A DNA stretch of 64,000 nucleotides. Source: Anaerolinea thermophila (GTDB lineage: Bacteria > Chloroflexota > Anaerolineae > Anaerolineales > Anaerolineaceae). The DNA lies in contig NZ_DYHZ01000001.1 in NCBI RefSeq assembly GCF_020723905.1, forward strand, positions 117,501 to 181,500. The letters run 5' to 3'. The position numbers and the translations under genes are program-made. Positions 47,565 to 56,543 of this stretch are shown here, piece by piece (positions within the stretch are counted from its first letter, which is position 1; each line of letters begins with the position of its first letter). The notes below the pieces were generated by a model. The model saw only the letters and a program-made list of their open reading frames with translations, did no database searches and had not been told where the DNA came from.

Positions 47565-49004
47565 TTAGATCTTATTCACATCATGAGCGCCCGATTCGCG
47601 GTATCCTGCCTGAGTGATGGGAACAAACTCAGCGTTTTGCCAGAGTTCTTCAATGGTGTGGGCACCGGCGTAACTCAGCCCGGAACGTAATCCGCCCACA
47701 AACTGATGCAGGATATCCACCACCGTGCCTCGAGCCGGTACAATGGCTTCCACACCTTCGGGGACAACTTCGCCCCAATCCTCTTCACTGACCTCGCCTT
47801 TATCAATGGCTTTACGCTGAATGTTGGCAGTAAGCGAAGCCATACCCCGGACCACCTTATAACGGCGACCTTCACGCACCACCGCAGCGCCAGGACTTTC
47901 ATCCGTGCCAGCCAGCGCACTTCCCAGCATGACCGTACTGGCGCCTGCCGCCAATGCCTTGACCAGATCGCCTGAATTCCGCACCCCACCATCGGCGATA
48001 ATGGGCACACCCAGACGGTGTCCTTCGCGGGCACATTCCAGAATAGCGGTGAGTTGAGGAATGCCAAACCCCGTCACCACACGGGTGATGCAAATCGATC
48101 CTGCCCCCACGCCCACTTTGACAGCATCGGCTCCGGCTTCTGCCAGATCCCGCACCCCTTCGGGAGTTGCCACATTTCCGGCAATGACAGGAACGGAGAG
48201 GCTTTTCTTCAACGTTTTCAACATATCAATCACCAGGTCGGAATGACCGTGGGCAATGTCAATTACCACAACATCTGCCCCGGCTTCTACGCAGGCTTGA
48301 GCGCGTTCAACATCTTCAGCACGCGCGCCAACCGCCACGCCCACCATCAAGCGCCCGCGGGCGTCTTTGGTGGCATTGGGATGTTCCTGAATCTTGACAA
48401 TATCCTGCGCGGTAATCAATCCAATAACCCGATCCTCTTCATCCACCAGAGGCAATTTCTCAATGCGGTGTTCGTGCAGTTTTGCTCGCGCCGATTCCAG
48501 GGATTCGTCTTTCCCCGCCACAATCAAACGCTCCCGGGGGGTCATCACCTGACGAACCGGAGCCCCGGCATCCGCCGCCAGCAAGACATCACGGGTGGTC
48601 ACCATGCCCAGCAATTTTCCTTCGGGAGAAACCACCACCAGACCACCTACTTCGCGTTCTGCCATCAATTCTCGCGCCTGCTGAACCGTGGCATCAGGGT
48701 GGATGGTGATGGGATGATCCACGATCATGCTTTCAGCGCGTTTTACTCGCTCTACCATCTCCACCTGCTGGGGAATGGTCATAAAGCGGTGTAAAATGCC
48801 AATGCCTCCCTGCCGTGCCATGGTGATTGCCATGCGGCTTTCGGTAACGGTATCCATATTGGCTGAGACAATGGGAATTTTCAGGCGGATTTGCCGGGTG
48901 AGATACGAGGAAGTATCCACCTGTTTTCGACTGCGCACGTCCGAGCGGCGCGGCACCAGCAGTACATCATCAAACGTTAAAGCAAAATCTGAGCGAATCT
49001 TCAT
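47565..49004 (-). CDS. guaB: IMP dehydrogenase-family enzyme with two CBS domains and atypical flap
   Basis: 479 residues. Start at 49004 follows GGAGAGGTG. TIM barrel split by a CBS pair at about 95-205. The catalytic loop reads GAGSICITR with Cys 305 (normally CTTR). Substrate-phosphate and K+ loops appear intact ([33 protein letters not shown]). The flap differs: after RGMAS it reads [13 protein letters not shown], with no Arg-Tyr pair where usual IMPDHs have DRYF, and [11 protein letters not shown] instead of ...PYKG. It could be a divergent IMPDH, or a CBS-containing GMP reductase as described in actinobacteria (GuaB1). The gene symbol is therefore provisional. Diverges from the glycosylase gene. 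Confidence 0.85.
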   Translation of the reverse strand: MKIRSDFALTFDDVLLVPRRSDVRSRKQVDTSSYLTRQIRLKIPIVSANMDTVTESRMAITMARQGGIGILHRFMTIPQQVEMVERVKRAESMIVDHPITIHPDATVQQARELMAEREVGGLVVVSPEGKLLGMVTTRDVLLAADAGAPVRQVMTPRERLIVAGKDESLESARAKLHEHRIEKLPLVDEEDRVIGLITAQDIVKIQEHPNATKDARGRLMVGVAVGARAEDVERAQACVEAGADVVVIDIAHGHSDLVIDMLKTLKKSLSVPVIAGNVATPEGVRDLAEAGADAVKVGVGAGSICITRVVTGFGIPQLTAILECAREGHRLGVPIIADGGVRNSGDLVKALAAGASTVMLGSALAGTDESPGAAVVREGRRYKVVRGMASLTANIQRKAIDKGEVSEEDWGEVVPEGVEAIVPARGTVVDILHQFVGGLRSGLSYAGAHTIEELWQNAEFVPITQAGYRESGAHDVNKI

Positions 49005-49039
49005 GGGCACACCTCTCCAGAGGAACGCGAAACTTGTTG

Positions 49040-49045
49040 TACAAT
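49040..49045 (+). promoter_or_regulatory. -10 box just before the glycosylase start
   Basis: TACAAT ends 6 bp before ATG 49052, so the mRNA would be leaderless or nearly so. No ribosome site is seen before this ATG. Confidence 0.45.
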
Positions 49046-49051
49046 ACCCAC

Positions 49052-49645
49052 ATGTCTGATCAAGCGCTCCCTGTAGAATTTTACGACAGAAATACACTGG
49101 ATGTAGCCCATTCTTTGCTGGGAATGCGGTTAATTCGTAAATTTGATTCCATCCGACTGGTTGGAGTCATCACTGAGACCGAAGCCTACCGTGGCGAGGA
49201 AGACCTTGCCTGCCATGCCCGCGCAGGGCTCACCCCGCGAACTCAGGTGATGTACGGCAGAGCCGGACATGCCTACGTTTATTTCACCTATGGCATGCAC
49301 TGGCTGTTAAATGTGGTCACCGAAAAAGAAGGATTCCCTGCAGCAGTGCTTATCCGGGCAGTGCGCATTGTGGAAGGTGAAGCGTGGGTTCGGGAAAGAC
49401 GCAAAGGCGTTCCCCCCAGAAACTGGACGGATGGACCTGCCAAACTGTGCCGCGCTTTTGATATTGATGGCAGCCTCAACGGCGCAGATTTAACAGTAAC
49501 CGATAATGGCTTGTGGATTGCACAGGGACAAACGATTCCCGAGGAATTTGTCGAACGTACCCCGCGAATTGGCATTAACAGCGTGCCGGAGCCCTGGCGT
49601 TCCATCCCCTGGCGATTTCGCGTGCGCGATGAATTCATGGTATAA
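49052..49645 (+). CDS. aag: 3-methyladenine DNA glycosylase (AAG/MPG type)
   Basis: Removes alkylated purines; 197 residues. It matches the AAG fold: [21 protein letters not shown] carries the catalytic Glu, [29 protein letters not shown] has the intercalating Tyr region, and the C-terminal TPRIGI...PWRF is typical. The start 49052 is chosen over 49034 because the promoter lies between. First gene of a compact plus-strand cluster. Confidence 0.93.
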   Translation: MSDQALPVEFYDRNTLDVAHSLLGMRLIRKFDSIRLVGVITETEAYRGEEDLACHARAGLTPRTQVMYGRAGHAYVYFTYGMHWLLNVVTEKEGFPAAVLIRAVRIVEGEAWVRERRKGVPPRNWTDGPAKLCRAFDIDGSLNGADLTVTDNGLWIAQGQTIPEEFVERTPRIGINSVPEPWRSIPWRFRVRDEFMV

Positions 49646-49652
49646 AAAGAAC

Positions 49653-50615
49653 ATGCAATCGGTTCCCGTTTGCGCGCCTGCATTGCCCACTCCCCGACAG
49701 TTTGTTGTGAAAGCCCTGCATGTCCGCGAGGGTGCATGGCTTTCCGCCGGTCAGCCGGTGGCTACGCTGATTTCCGGCACAGAAGAGCATACCGTTATGG
49801 CACCCCAAGCAGGTTGTATTGCAGGGCTGCATCATCAACCCGAAGATATTCTTCTGTCTGGCGCCGTCATTGGATGGATTCAACAGAACAATTTTATCCG
49901 TGCAGACGATTTTGACCCCGACGCCGTGCTGGTATATGGCGGCGGCGGGCACGGGCAGGTTCTGCTGGATCTCATCCGTCAGGCTGGTCGTTTTCATCTG
50001 GTGGGTGTGGTGGATGACCGCCTCCCCCGCGGAGATTATCTGCTGGGCGTGCCGGTACTGGGCGGCGGCGAATGCCTGATAGAATGGCGTCAGAAGGGTG
50101 TTGCGCTGGCAGTGAACGGCGTAGGAGGCATTGGCAACCCCATGGCGCGAGAAGGGGTATTCACCCAACTGGAACAGGCGGGCTTTTTCTTTCCCACTCT
50201 GGTACACCCGCGCGCGCTGGTTGAAGCCGCCGCCACCCTGCATCCGGGTGTGCAGGTGCTGGCAATGGCATACGTGGGACCCTGCGTGGAGGTCGGTTTT
50301 GGCTCTCTGCTCAACGTGGGGGCAATTGCATCCCACCACTGTCGTCTGGGACGGGTCACCAATCTATCGCCGGGAGCCACCCTGGCCGGTGGGGTTTCAC
50401 TGGGAGACTACACGCAAATTGGAATGAACGCCACCGTCAACGTCAACCTGAACATTGGAAAGCACTGTTTAATTGGCAACGGCGCTACCGTGAAAGCCGA
50501 TGTGCCGGATGGAACCCGGGTCCGCGCCGGTCACATCTGGCCGCCTCTTCATACAACTTCTCAAACCGGAGGTACACATGTTTCGCAAGAATCCCCCACA
50601 AACTCCCCCGCCTAG
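49653..50615 (+). CDS. Lipoyl-like domain fused to NeuD/PglD-type sugar O- or N-acyltransferase
   Basis: 320 residues from ATG 49653, 7 bp after the glycosylase stop. Residues about 1-76 have the beta-sandwich pattern of biotinyl/lipoyl domains (KALHVREGAWLSAGQPVATLISGTEEHTVMAPQAGCIAGLHHQPEDILLSGAVIGWI), but no Lys stands at the hairpin tip. About 90-170 is the Rossmann-like N-domain of NeuD/PglD (VLVYGGGGHGQVLLDLI, LVGVVDDR). About 185-310 is a left-handed beta-helix with SHHCRLG holding the likely catalytic His. Family members acetylate sialic-, legionaminic- or bacillosamine-type sugars. A DegT aminotransferase is 4 kb downstream. It overlaps the bactofilin gene by 38 bp. Confidence 0.8.
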   Translation: MQSVPVCAPALPTPRQFVVKALHVREGAWLSAGQPVATLISGTEEHTVMAPQAGCIAGLHHQPEDILLSGAVIGWIQQNNFIRADDFDPDAVLVYGGGGHGQVLLDLIRQAGRFHLVGVVDDRLPRGDYLLGVPVLGGGECLIEWRQKGVALAVNGVGGIGNPMAREGVFTQLEQAGFFFPTLVHPRALVEAAATLHPGVQVLAMAYVGPCVEVGFGSLLNVGAIASHHCRLGRVTNLSPGATLAGGVSLGDYTQIGMNATVNVNLNIGKHCLIGNGATVKADVPDGTRVRAGHIWPPLHTTSQTGGTHVSQESPTNSPA

Positions 50616-51003
50616 CCCCAATGTTCCCATTGAACGGGTTACCTCGGTTCTGGGACCGGGAATCCTGTGGAAGGGAAACCTGCGCGGCACCGGCGGTATT
50701 CGCATTGAAGGGACATTCGAAGGCGACATCACCCTGCGCGGTCTGGTGGTGGTGGGTGAGACCGGCAAAGTGGTGTGTCAAACCCTGCAAGCCAATACGG
50801 TGATTGTGGCGGGCACCGTGACCGGCAACATCACCGCTGAAAAACTGGAAATCCGAGGAACCGGGCGTGTGTGGGGCGATGTCATCATCAGCGCACTGGC
50901 TACCGAAGAAGGCGGATTTCTGCGGGGTCAGGTGCGAATGGAAGAAAAAATCGAGTTTCCCCTTGAACCTGCCGCTACTGAATCTTCATCGGAGTCTGCC
51001 TGA
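50578..51003 (+). CDS. Bactofilin
   Basis: Cytoskeletal polymer-forming protein, 141 residues. The start at 50578 has CGGAGG. After a Pro-rich N-terminus the bactofilin core (about 25-120) shows the repeating beta-helix pattern: VLGPGILWKGNLRGTGGIRIEGTFEGDITLRGLVVVGETGKVVCQTLQANTVIVAGTVTGNITAEKLEIRGTGRVWGDVI. Bactofilins anchor cell-wall enzymes. It begins inside the 3' end of the acyltransferase gene, so the two are coupled. Confidence 0.92.
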   Translation: MFRKNPPQTPPPSPNVPIERVTSVLGPGILWKGNLRGTGGIRIEGTFEGDITLRGLVVVGETGKVVCQTLQANTVIVAGTVTGNITAEKLEIRGTGRVWGDVIISALATEEGGFLRGQVRMEEKIEFPLEPAATESSSESA

Positions 51004-51008
51004 GTCCC

Positions 51009-51764
51009 ATGGAACCTTTCCCTGCCTGGATTGTTATGATTACCGAGTGGCTGGGCGTTATCGCCGTAGCCTGGCTGCTTTCCGCTACCCCACGATTTCG
51101 GAAACGCACAGTGGGATTTCGGTATGCCCGCCGTGATGGCATTGTCGCCCTGACTGTGGGCATCGTCCTGGCGCTGATTGGATGGACCTTTGCTTCATCA
51201 AGCCCTGGCAGAAGTCTCTGGGAACTCATCCGCCTGCCCGAAGCCGCCCGAACGCTCAATCCCCTGTTCATCCTTTCCCTGATCAGTCTGCTGATCGCAC
51301 TGGCAGCCCTTTTTCTGCGGGGACAACCGCTTAAGGGCGCTGGCTGGGATCCCATTAACCTGCGCCTGGGGTTGCAAACCGGGCTGGCACTTGCTCTGCT
51401 GACTCTCTTCCTGCGCAATCGCGTCATGGATGTGCTGAACGGGCTTTCCCGGGAGGAAATCATCTATCTCCTGGTGGTACTGGGAATTGCCTTAGCCGAA
51501 GAAACCGTCTTTCGCGGGTATGTGCAAATGCGGCTGTGCTGGTGGCTGGGAGAAAAGCAGGGGATTCTGGCAACAGCCGCCTTCAACACCCTGTGGCGGC
51601 TTCCCCTGCTTCTGGCAGTCGGGGCATACACATCCTTCTGGATTTCTCTGGGAATGATGCTGGGGCAGGCCATTCTTTCCGGATGGCTGATGCAAAAAAC
51701 CGGCAGTGTGCTGACCACGGTTCTGTATCGTGCAACTTCTCTGTGGATGAACTTTTACCCATGA
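51009..51764 (+). CDS. CPBP/CAAX-protease-fold membrane protein, partly degenerate
   Basis: 251 residues, about seven helices. The first CPBP motif EExxxR is intact (LAEETVFRGYVQMRL). The second, normally FxxxH, reads AFNTLWRLPLL, and the third, normally with H, reads VLYRATSLWMNF, so both metal-binding histidines appear to be lost. It may be inactive as a protease. Start at 51009 is 5 bp after the bactofilin stop; its end overlaps the next start (ATGA). Confidence 0.75.
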   Translation: MEPFPAWIVMITEWLGVIAVAWLLSATPRFRKRTVGFRYARRDGIVALTVGIVLALIGWTFASSSPGRSLWELIRLPEAARTLNPLFILSLISLLIALAALFLRGQPLKGAGWDPINLRLGLQTGLALALLTLFLRNRVMDVLNGLSREEIIYLLVVLGIALAEETVFRGYVQMRLCWWLGEKQGILATAAFNTLWRLPLLLAVGAYTSFWISLGMMLGQAILSGWLMQKTGSVLTTVLYRATSLWMNFYP

Positions 51765-53413
51765 GTCCTGTCACTTTCTATTCTCAATTATTTACCCAGA
51801 CGCGGCGGCAGGCGCCCGCCGACCTTGAACGTCCGGGACAACAGTTTCTGGTGCGGGCTGGATATATCCATCCTGTGGCAGGCGGAACGCCTCTTTTACC
51901 GCCGCTGGGCGCGCGTGCAATGAACCGCATGCGGGAGAGGTTGCGTGCCGGACTGGAGGCACTGGGAGGAATGGAAATTCTCCTGCCGCCCGCAAGCGAC
52001 ACACAGAACGGAAATGCAGTCTTCCAGTATGATGCCCTGCTGGACTTCCTTTCCGTTCACCTGCGCTCACACCGCCAGTTACCCGCCTTGTGGTATGCAA
52101 TCAATCAACGCCCTCAAGAAACACCTCAACGCGGAGGGGGATTGCTTTCTTCCCGCTTCCATACCGTGCTGGAAGTCTTCCATTTGAACGGCGAGGAAAC
52201 CGCGCTGGAACGCGGTTCCGCAGACCTTACCGGTGTTCTGGTGGGTTTTCTGCGAAGACTATCTCTGCCCCTGACCGGGGGAGAAGACCTTCCTTTCGCT
52301 GGATTACAGGCCGGACAGGCGTGGATGATTCCAATGGATATTGGCGAAGAAACCATGCTGACCTGTGAGGAATGCGGATACACAGCCGCCCCCAGCACGG
52401 CGCGATTTGCCCGTCCTGAGCCTGTTACGGCTTCACCGCTGCCGCTGGAAAAAGTAGCAACCCCGGAATGTAAAACCATTGCAGATCTGGCAAAGTTTCT
52501 GGGCATTCCCGAATCTCAGACTGCCAAGGCGGTATTCTTCACTGCCCGGCGCCAGGGGAAAGAAGAACTGATTTTTGCCGTCGTGCGCGGCGACCGCGAG
52601 GTCAATGAAGCCGCCATTCGAAGGGTGACCGGCGCTGAAGCACTTTTTCCTGCCCCGGAAGAAGCCATTCGCGCTGCTGGAGCAGAGCCCGGATACGCTT
52701 CTCCCATCGGGCTGAAAAGTGTACAGGTGATTGTGGACGTGGAAATTTCCCAAACCCCCAACCTGGTAGCCGGTGCCAACGAGGCGGGATACCACCTCCT
52801 CAATACCGTTTACGGGCGCGATTACACTGCCTCCCAGGTTGCCGAAATCGCACTGGCACAGGCTGGATACGCCTGTCCTGAATGCGGTGAACCGCTGAAC
52901 GAAACTCATGGGCTGATCGTGGGGCGCAGCATGCGCTTTTCTGCTGATTTCATCCGCGAACGGGGATTGAATTATTTCGATACCAGCGGGCAAGCCCGTC
53001 CTTTATGGCTGGAAGTGCACACTTTGAATCTGACGCGTGCCTTTGCCTGCCTTGCCGAATTGCAGCAGGATTCCTACGGGTTGATTCTGCCATCACCGGC
53101 ATCCCCCTTCGATGTTCATGTGGTTGTCCTGCCAGGAAAAGAAAACCATGTGCAAGCGGCTCTGCCCGCCCTGCTGGAACGTCTGGAAGCCATGAATCTG
53201 GATGTACTGGTGGATGACCGCGCTGAAAGCCCGGGAGTAAAATTCAACGATGCGGATTTAATCGGCATTCCTGTGCGCCTAACGTTGAGCGAACGCTCGC
53301 TTCAGCAGGGTGGCATTGAAGTACGCAGGCGTTCTGCCGGTGAACGCGAGACGATCCCCCTGGAAGATCTTACCCGGTGGATTCGAAATACCATGTCAGC
53401 GGGAGAATCATAA
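51761..53413 (+). CDS. Prolyl-tRNA-synthetase-like protein with degenerate catalytic motifs
   Basis: 550 residues with the domain order of bacterial ProRS: class II core, YbaK-type editing insert (about 225-385), rest of core and anticodon domain (about 440-545). Motif 1 keeps LPPLGARAMNRM. Motif 2, usually FRDE...RSREF..KDAYSF, reads RPQETPQRGGGLLSSRFHTVLEVFH. The usual GGSxSHEF is missing. Motif 3, usually MGCYGIGVSR, reads LWLEVHTLNLTR. The editing insert (KAVFFTARRQGKEELIFAVVRGDREVNEAAIRRVTGAE) and anticodon domain (VLVDDRAESPGVKFNDADLIGIPVRLTLSER) are well kept. It may be a trans-editing factor or a very diverged ProRS. The genome probably has another ProRS, but I cannot see it. Confidence 0.8.
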   Translation: MSPVTFYSQLFTQTRRQAPADLERPGQQFLVRAGYIHPVAGGTPLLPPLGARAMNRMRERLRAGLEALGGMEILLPPASDTQNGNAVFQYDALLDFLSVHLRSHRQLPALWYAINQRPQETPQRGGGLLSSRFHTVLEVFHLNGEETALERGSADLTGVLVGFLRRLSLPLTGGEDLPFAGLQAGQAWMIPMDIGEETMLTCEECGYTAAPSTARFARPEPVTASPLPLEKVATPECKTIADLAKFLGIPESQTAKAVFFTARRQGKEELIFAVVRGDREVNEAAIRRVTGAEALFPAPEEAIRAAGAEPGYASPIGLKSVQVIVDVEISQTPNLVAGANEAGYHLLNTVYGRDYTASQVAEIALAQAGYACPECGEPLNETHGLIVGRSMRFSADFIRERGLNYFDTSGQARPLWLEVHTLNLTRAFACLAELQQDSYGLILPSPASPFDVHVVVLPGKENHVQAALPALLERLEAMNLDVLVDDRAESPGVKFNDADLIGIPVRLTLSERSLQQGGIEVRRRSAGERETIPLEDLTRWIRNTMSAGES

Positions 53414-53414
53414 G

Positions 53415-54392
53415 ATGAAACGCTACCTGCAGATACTCATCGCCGGACTGAGCATTCTGGCTGTAAGCCTGGCCTGTGCACTGGACACCCCCACCCCATC
53501 TCCAACGGGTTCCTCACAGGAAGGCCAGTCCGTCCAGCGCGGTCTGGAGTCTTTTACCAGTTACCGCCGTCAGGCAACTCTTCAATTCAAGGGACAGGAC
53601 GAAACGGGTGCACCCTTCGAAGCCCAGATGGATTTTCTTGAGCAGGTTAACCGCGACGAAGATGCCACATATCGCATGAGCCGTATTGTTCTTCCCAACC
53701 TTCCTCCCGGTTCATTCGAGATGTACCGAATCGGGAAACAGCGATATTTGGTCAGTTCGGAAATCAGCGAGACATTTCCCTGCGTGGCGCTTCCCGAAAC
53801 AGCAGAGCAGGAAAGTTCAGTTTTGACTTTTGATCGTTTATTTGAAACGATCAGTCTGGGGGAAAAACTGGGAAACCGCACCACATTCAACGGCGTTGAA
53901 GCCGACCATTTTAAGGTGGAGGGCCTGAAAATCAATCTGGGAAGCCCGCAGCAGTGGAGCGCCGAGGTATGGACTGATGCCAAACATGGTGCAGTACTGT
54001 ACTTTAAAGGCACCGCCGATGGAGAATTTGCCATCGAGGGTCACGCTGCCAAAGGCACGCTGACCTGGGAATACTTCCTGCTCGACCTGCAAAACACCCA
54101 TGTTACCCTTCCCCGGGAATGTGAAAACCTGACCCTGAAAGACTTACCTCTCCCCTTGAAGATCCTGTCGGCAGGCTGGCAGGGCTCTCAATTAACCTTA
54201 GAAATTACCCAGTCAGCAGAGGAAGCGGTCAACCAACTCCGCAATGCCCTGAGCCAGAATGGATGGGAACTGACTGCCGACGCTGGAACGGGAGAAATCT
54301 TTACCCTCAGTGCCAGCAAAGAAGGGAAAACCATTCAAATCACCATTCGAGCATCCGAAAAAGGCAGCCGGGTGGAAATCACCCTGCCCTGA
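53415..54392 (+). CDS. Lipoprotein of unknown function
   Basis: 325 residues. Signal peptide with lipobox SLAC near residue 20, short Thr-Pro tether, then a beta-rich domain (about 35-240: GLESFTSYRRQATLQFKGQDETGAPFEAQMDFLEQVNRDEDATYRMS...GVEADHFKVEGLKI...WSAEVWTDAKHGAVLYFKGTADGEFAIEG) whose shape recalls LolA/LppX-like lipid-carrying folds. The C-terminal 70 residues form a small domain (GSQLTLEITQSAEEAVNQLRNALSQNGWELTADAGTGEIFTLSASKEGKTIQITI). Only 1 bp from the ProRS-like gene. Confidence 0.7.
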   Translation: MKRYLQILIAGLSILAVSLACALDTPTPSPTGSSQEGQSVQRGLESFTSYRRQATLQFKGQDETGAPFEAQMDFLEQVNRDEDATYRMSRIVLPNLPPGSFEMYRIGKQRYLVSSEISETFPCVALPETAEQESSVLTFDRLFETISLGEKLGNRTTFNGVEADHFKVEGLKINLGSPQQWSAEVWTDAKHGAVLYFKGTADGEFAIEGHAAKGTLTWEYFLLDLQNTHVTLPRECENLTLKDLPLPLKILSAGWQGSQLTLEITQSAEEAVNQLRNALSQNGWELTADAGTGEIFTLSASKEGKTIQITIRASEKGSRVEITLP

Positions 54393-54442
54393 AAGGTTGT
54401 TCATCGTTTCGATTTCTTGAGAGAGGCGTTAAAATTCAACCC

Positions 54443-55624
54443 ATGAGTTCAAAACAACCCCTTGTCCCAATGTCTTCCCCCGACCTGAGCGATGTGGAGA
54501 GGGAAGCCGTCCTTGCCGTTCTGCACACGCCCTACCTGAGCATGGGCGAGCGCATCCGACAGTTTGAAGAAGCCATTCGCGCGTTCACCGGGGCGCGCTA
54601 CGCCATCGGGGTCAATTCAGGCACGGCGGGACTGCACCTGTGCATTCGCGCCGCAGGCATCCAGCCCGGGGATCTGGTTGTTACCACGCCTTTTTCTTTC
54701 GTCGCATCCACCAACGTCATTCTGTACGAAAACGCCATCCCCATCTTTGTGGATGTTGACCCGCAAACGGGCAACATGGATGTGGAACAAACCGCGCAAG
54801 CCTTACACGACCTGAGCAAGGGTGGTAAAACTGCACAACACTGGCTTCCCCGTCACCTTCCCGTATCTCCGCAACGATTAAAAGCCATCCTGGCAGTGGA
54901 TGTTTTCGGGCAACCTGCCGATATGGATCCGCTCCGACAGCTTGCCGATCACTATGATTTGCACCTGATCGAAGACGCCTGCGAAGCACTGGGAGCGGAG
55001 TATAAAGGACGAAAAGCCGGTATGCTGGGCGATTGCGGGGTATTTGCCTTTTATCCCAACAAGCAAATCACCACTGGCGAAGGCGGTATGATCGTCACCG
55101 ACGACGAGGAAGCCGCCATGCTGATGATGGCTTTGCGCAATCAGGGTCGCGCTCCCGGCGATACCTGGCTTCAGCATACCTATCTGGGATATAACTACCG
55201 CATGGATGAAATGAGCGCAGCCCTGGGCGCGGCGCAGATGACACGGATCGAGGAATTGCTCACCAGGCGCGAACAGGTTGCCCGCTGGTACATGGAGCGC
55301 CTTGCCGAAATTCCCGCGGTAGAATTACCTTACGTTGCTCCCCAAACCACCCGCTCTTCCTGGTTTGTGTTTGTGATTCGCCTTGCTCCCGGTATTCAGC
55401 GCGAGGAAATAGCCCGGAAACTTGAGGAAAGGGGCATTCCGGTGCGTCCTTACTTCCTGCCAATTCATCTGCAACCGTATCTGGTAGAACGGTTTGGTTA
55501 CCGACAGGGAGATTACCCCATCACCGAAGATCTGGGAGCGCGTGGACTTGCCCTGCCCTTCTCCGGTGTAATGACCGAAGAACAGGTCGAAATGGTTTGC
55601 CGCACCCTCCAATCTGTATTGTAG
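54443..55624 (+). CDS. DegT/DnrJ/EryC1-type sugar aminotransferase
   Basis: PLP enzyme that aminates keto-sugars in surface glycan synthesis; 393 residues. GVNSGTAGLHLCIRAAG, TTPFSFVASTNVILYENAIPIFVDVDP, VDVFGQPADMDPL, LIEDACEALGAEYKG, FAFYPNKQITTGEGGMIVTDDEE (PLP-Lys in NKQ) and GYNYRMDEMSAALGAAQ are all classical. Start at 54443 is preceded by a normal gap. Together with the NeuD-like protein and the epimerase it suggests synthesis of an acylamino-sugar. Confidence 0.94.
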   Translation: MSSKQPLVPMSSPDLSDVEREAVLAVLHTPYLSMGERIRQFEEAIRAFTGARYAIGVNSGTAGLHLCIRAAGIQPGDLVVTTPFSFVASTNVILYENAIPIFVDVDPQTGNMDVEQTAQALHDLSKGGKTAQHWLPRHLPVSPQRLKAILAVDVFGQPADMDPLRQLADHYDLHLIEDACEALGAEYKGRKAGMLGDCGVFAFYPNKQITTGEGGMIVTDDEEAAMLMMALRNQGRAPGDTWLQHTYLGYNYRMDEMSAALGAAQMTRIEELLTRREQVARWYMERLAEIPAVELPYVAPQTTRSSWFVFVIRLAPGIQREEIARKLEERGIPVRPYFLPIHLQPYLVERFGYRQGDYPITEDLGARGLALPFSGVMTEEQVEMVCRTLQSVL

Positions 55625-55627
55625 GGA

Positions 55628-56536
55628 ATGGAACTTCCTGCGCTGTTCAACCCTCCCCGCCGTCGTGGCTTGGTTTTCTTAAGCCTTACTGCACTGGTAT
55701 TGACCGGTGCGGGGTGGTTAAGCATTGCATTGAGCACCACTCAGCAGGAACAAACCCGGTTTACGGGATTGCTGTTGTTCGGGGTGGTCTTGCTCATCCC
55801 CGTGCCGTTAATTCTGTATGGCGCGTACAGTTTACTGCGCGGACAGTACATCCTGGAAAGGGAGGGACTGCGTCTGCGCTGGGGATTGCGCGCCGAGGAC
55901 ATTCCCATGTCCCGCATTGAGTGGGTGCGTCCCATCAAGGAACTGGGGTTTCGCGTTCCTCTGCCGTTCCTGCGTTTTCCCGGGGCGATTCTGGGGAATG
56001 TACGCACGCATGAACTGGGTGAGATTGAATTTCTGGCATCGGATGCCGATTCCATTCTGCTCATCGCCACACCAGAGAAAATCTATGCCATTTCACCGGA
56101 AAATGTCTCCGCTTTCATGCGCGCCTACCGATATGTTGCCGAACTGGGCAGTTTACAGCCCATCTCCTCACAATCCATCCGTCCGATGGTCTTTCTGGCG
56201 CAAATTTGGGACGATCCGCTGGCTCGGCGCCTGATTCTTGCTGGCGGGGCGGCGTTCCTGCTCCTGCTGGCAAGTACAGGCATTGCCATTCTCACCCGCA
56301 CAAGCATTCCACTGGGATATTCCCCGCAGGGAACCCCGCTGGCACCTGTTCCCTCCATTCAACTGCTTCTTTTACCCGTTCTGGGCTTGATGTTTCTGGG
56401 TACGGACTGGATTACAGGCGTGTATTTTTACCGTCAGCAACATACCATCCCTGCGGCTTATCTGTTGTGGGGAACCGGGGCAGTAACGGCTTTCCTGTTT
56501 CTCCTGGCTCTGTGGTTTTTTTTATTGAGGGGATAA
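55628..56536 (+). CDS. PH-domain-like membrane protein
   Basis: 302 residues. Two N-terminal helices (about 15-70), then a bacterial PH-like domain (about 75-165: LEREGLRLRWGLRAEDIPMSRIEWVRPIKEL...LLIATPEKIYAISPENVSAFMRAYR), then three more helices. Similar to PF10882-type proteins. Function unknown. Only 3 bp after the aminotransferase. Confidence 0.75.
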   Translation: MELPALFNPPRRRGLVFLSLTALVLTGAGWLSIALSTTQQEQTRFTGLLLFGVVLLIPVPLILYGAYSLLRGQYILEREGLRLRWGLRAEDIPMSRIEWVRPIKELGFRVPLPFLRFPGAILGNVRTHELGEIEFLASDADSILLIATPEKIYAISPENVSAFMRAYRYVAELGSLQPISSQSIRPMVFLAQIWDDPLARRLILAGGAAFLLLLASTGIAILTRTSIPLGYSPQGTPLAPVPSIQLLLLPVLGLMFLGTDWITGVYFYRQQHTIPAAYLLWGTGAVTAFLFLLALWFFLLRG

Positions 56537-56543
56537 CATTTTT

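Noticed and set aside
48018-48794. A 258-codon open frame opposite the IMPDH-family gene
   Set aside because: Shadow of the TIM barrel and CBS coding sequence; composition atypical for a protein.
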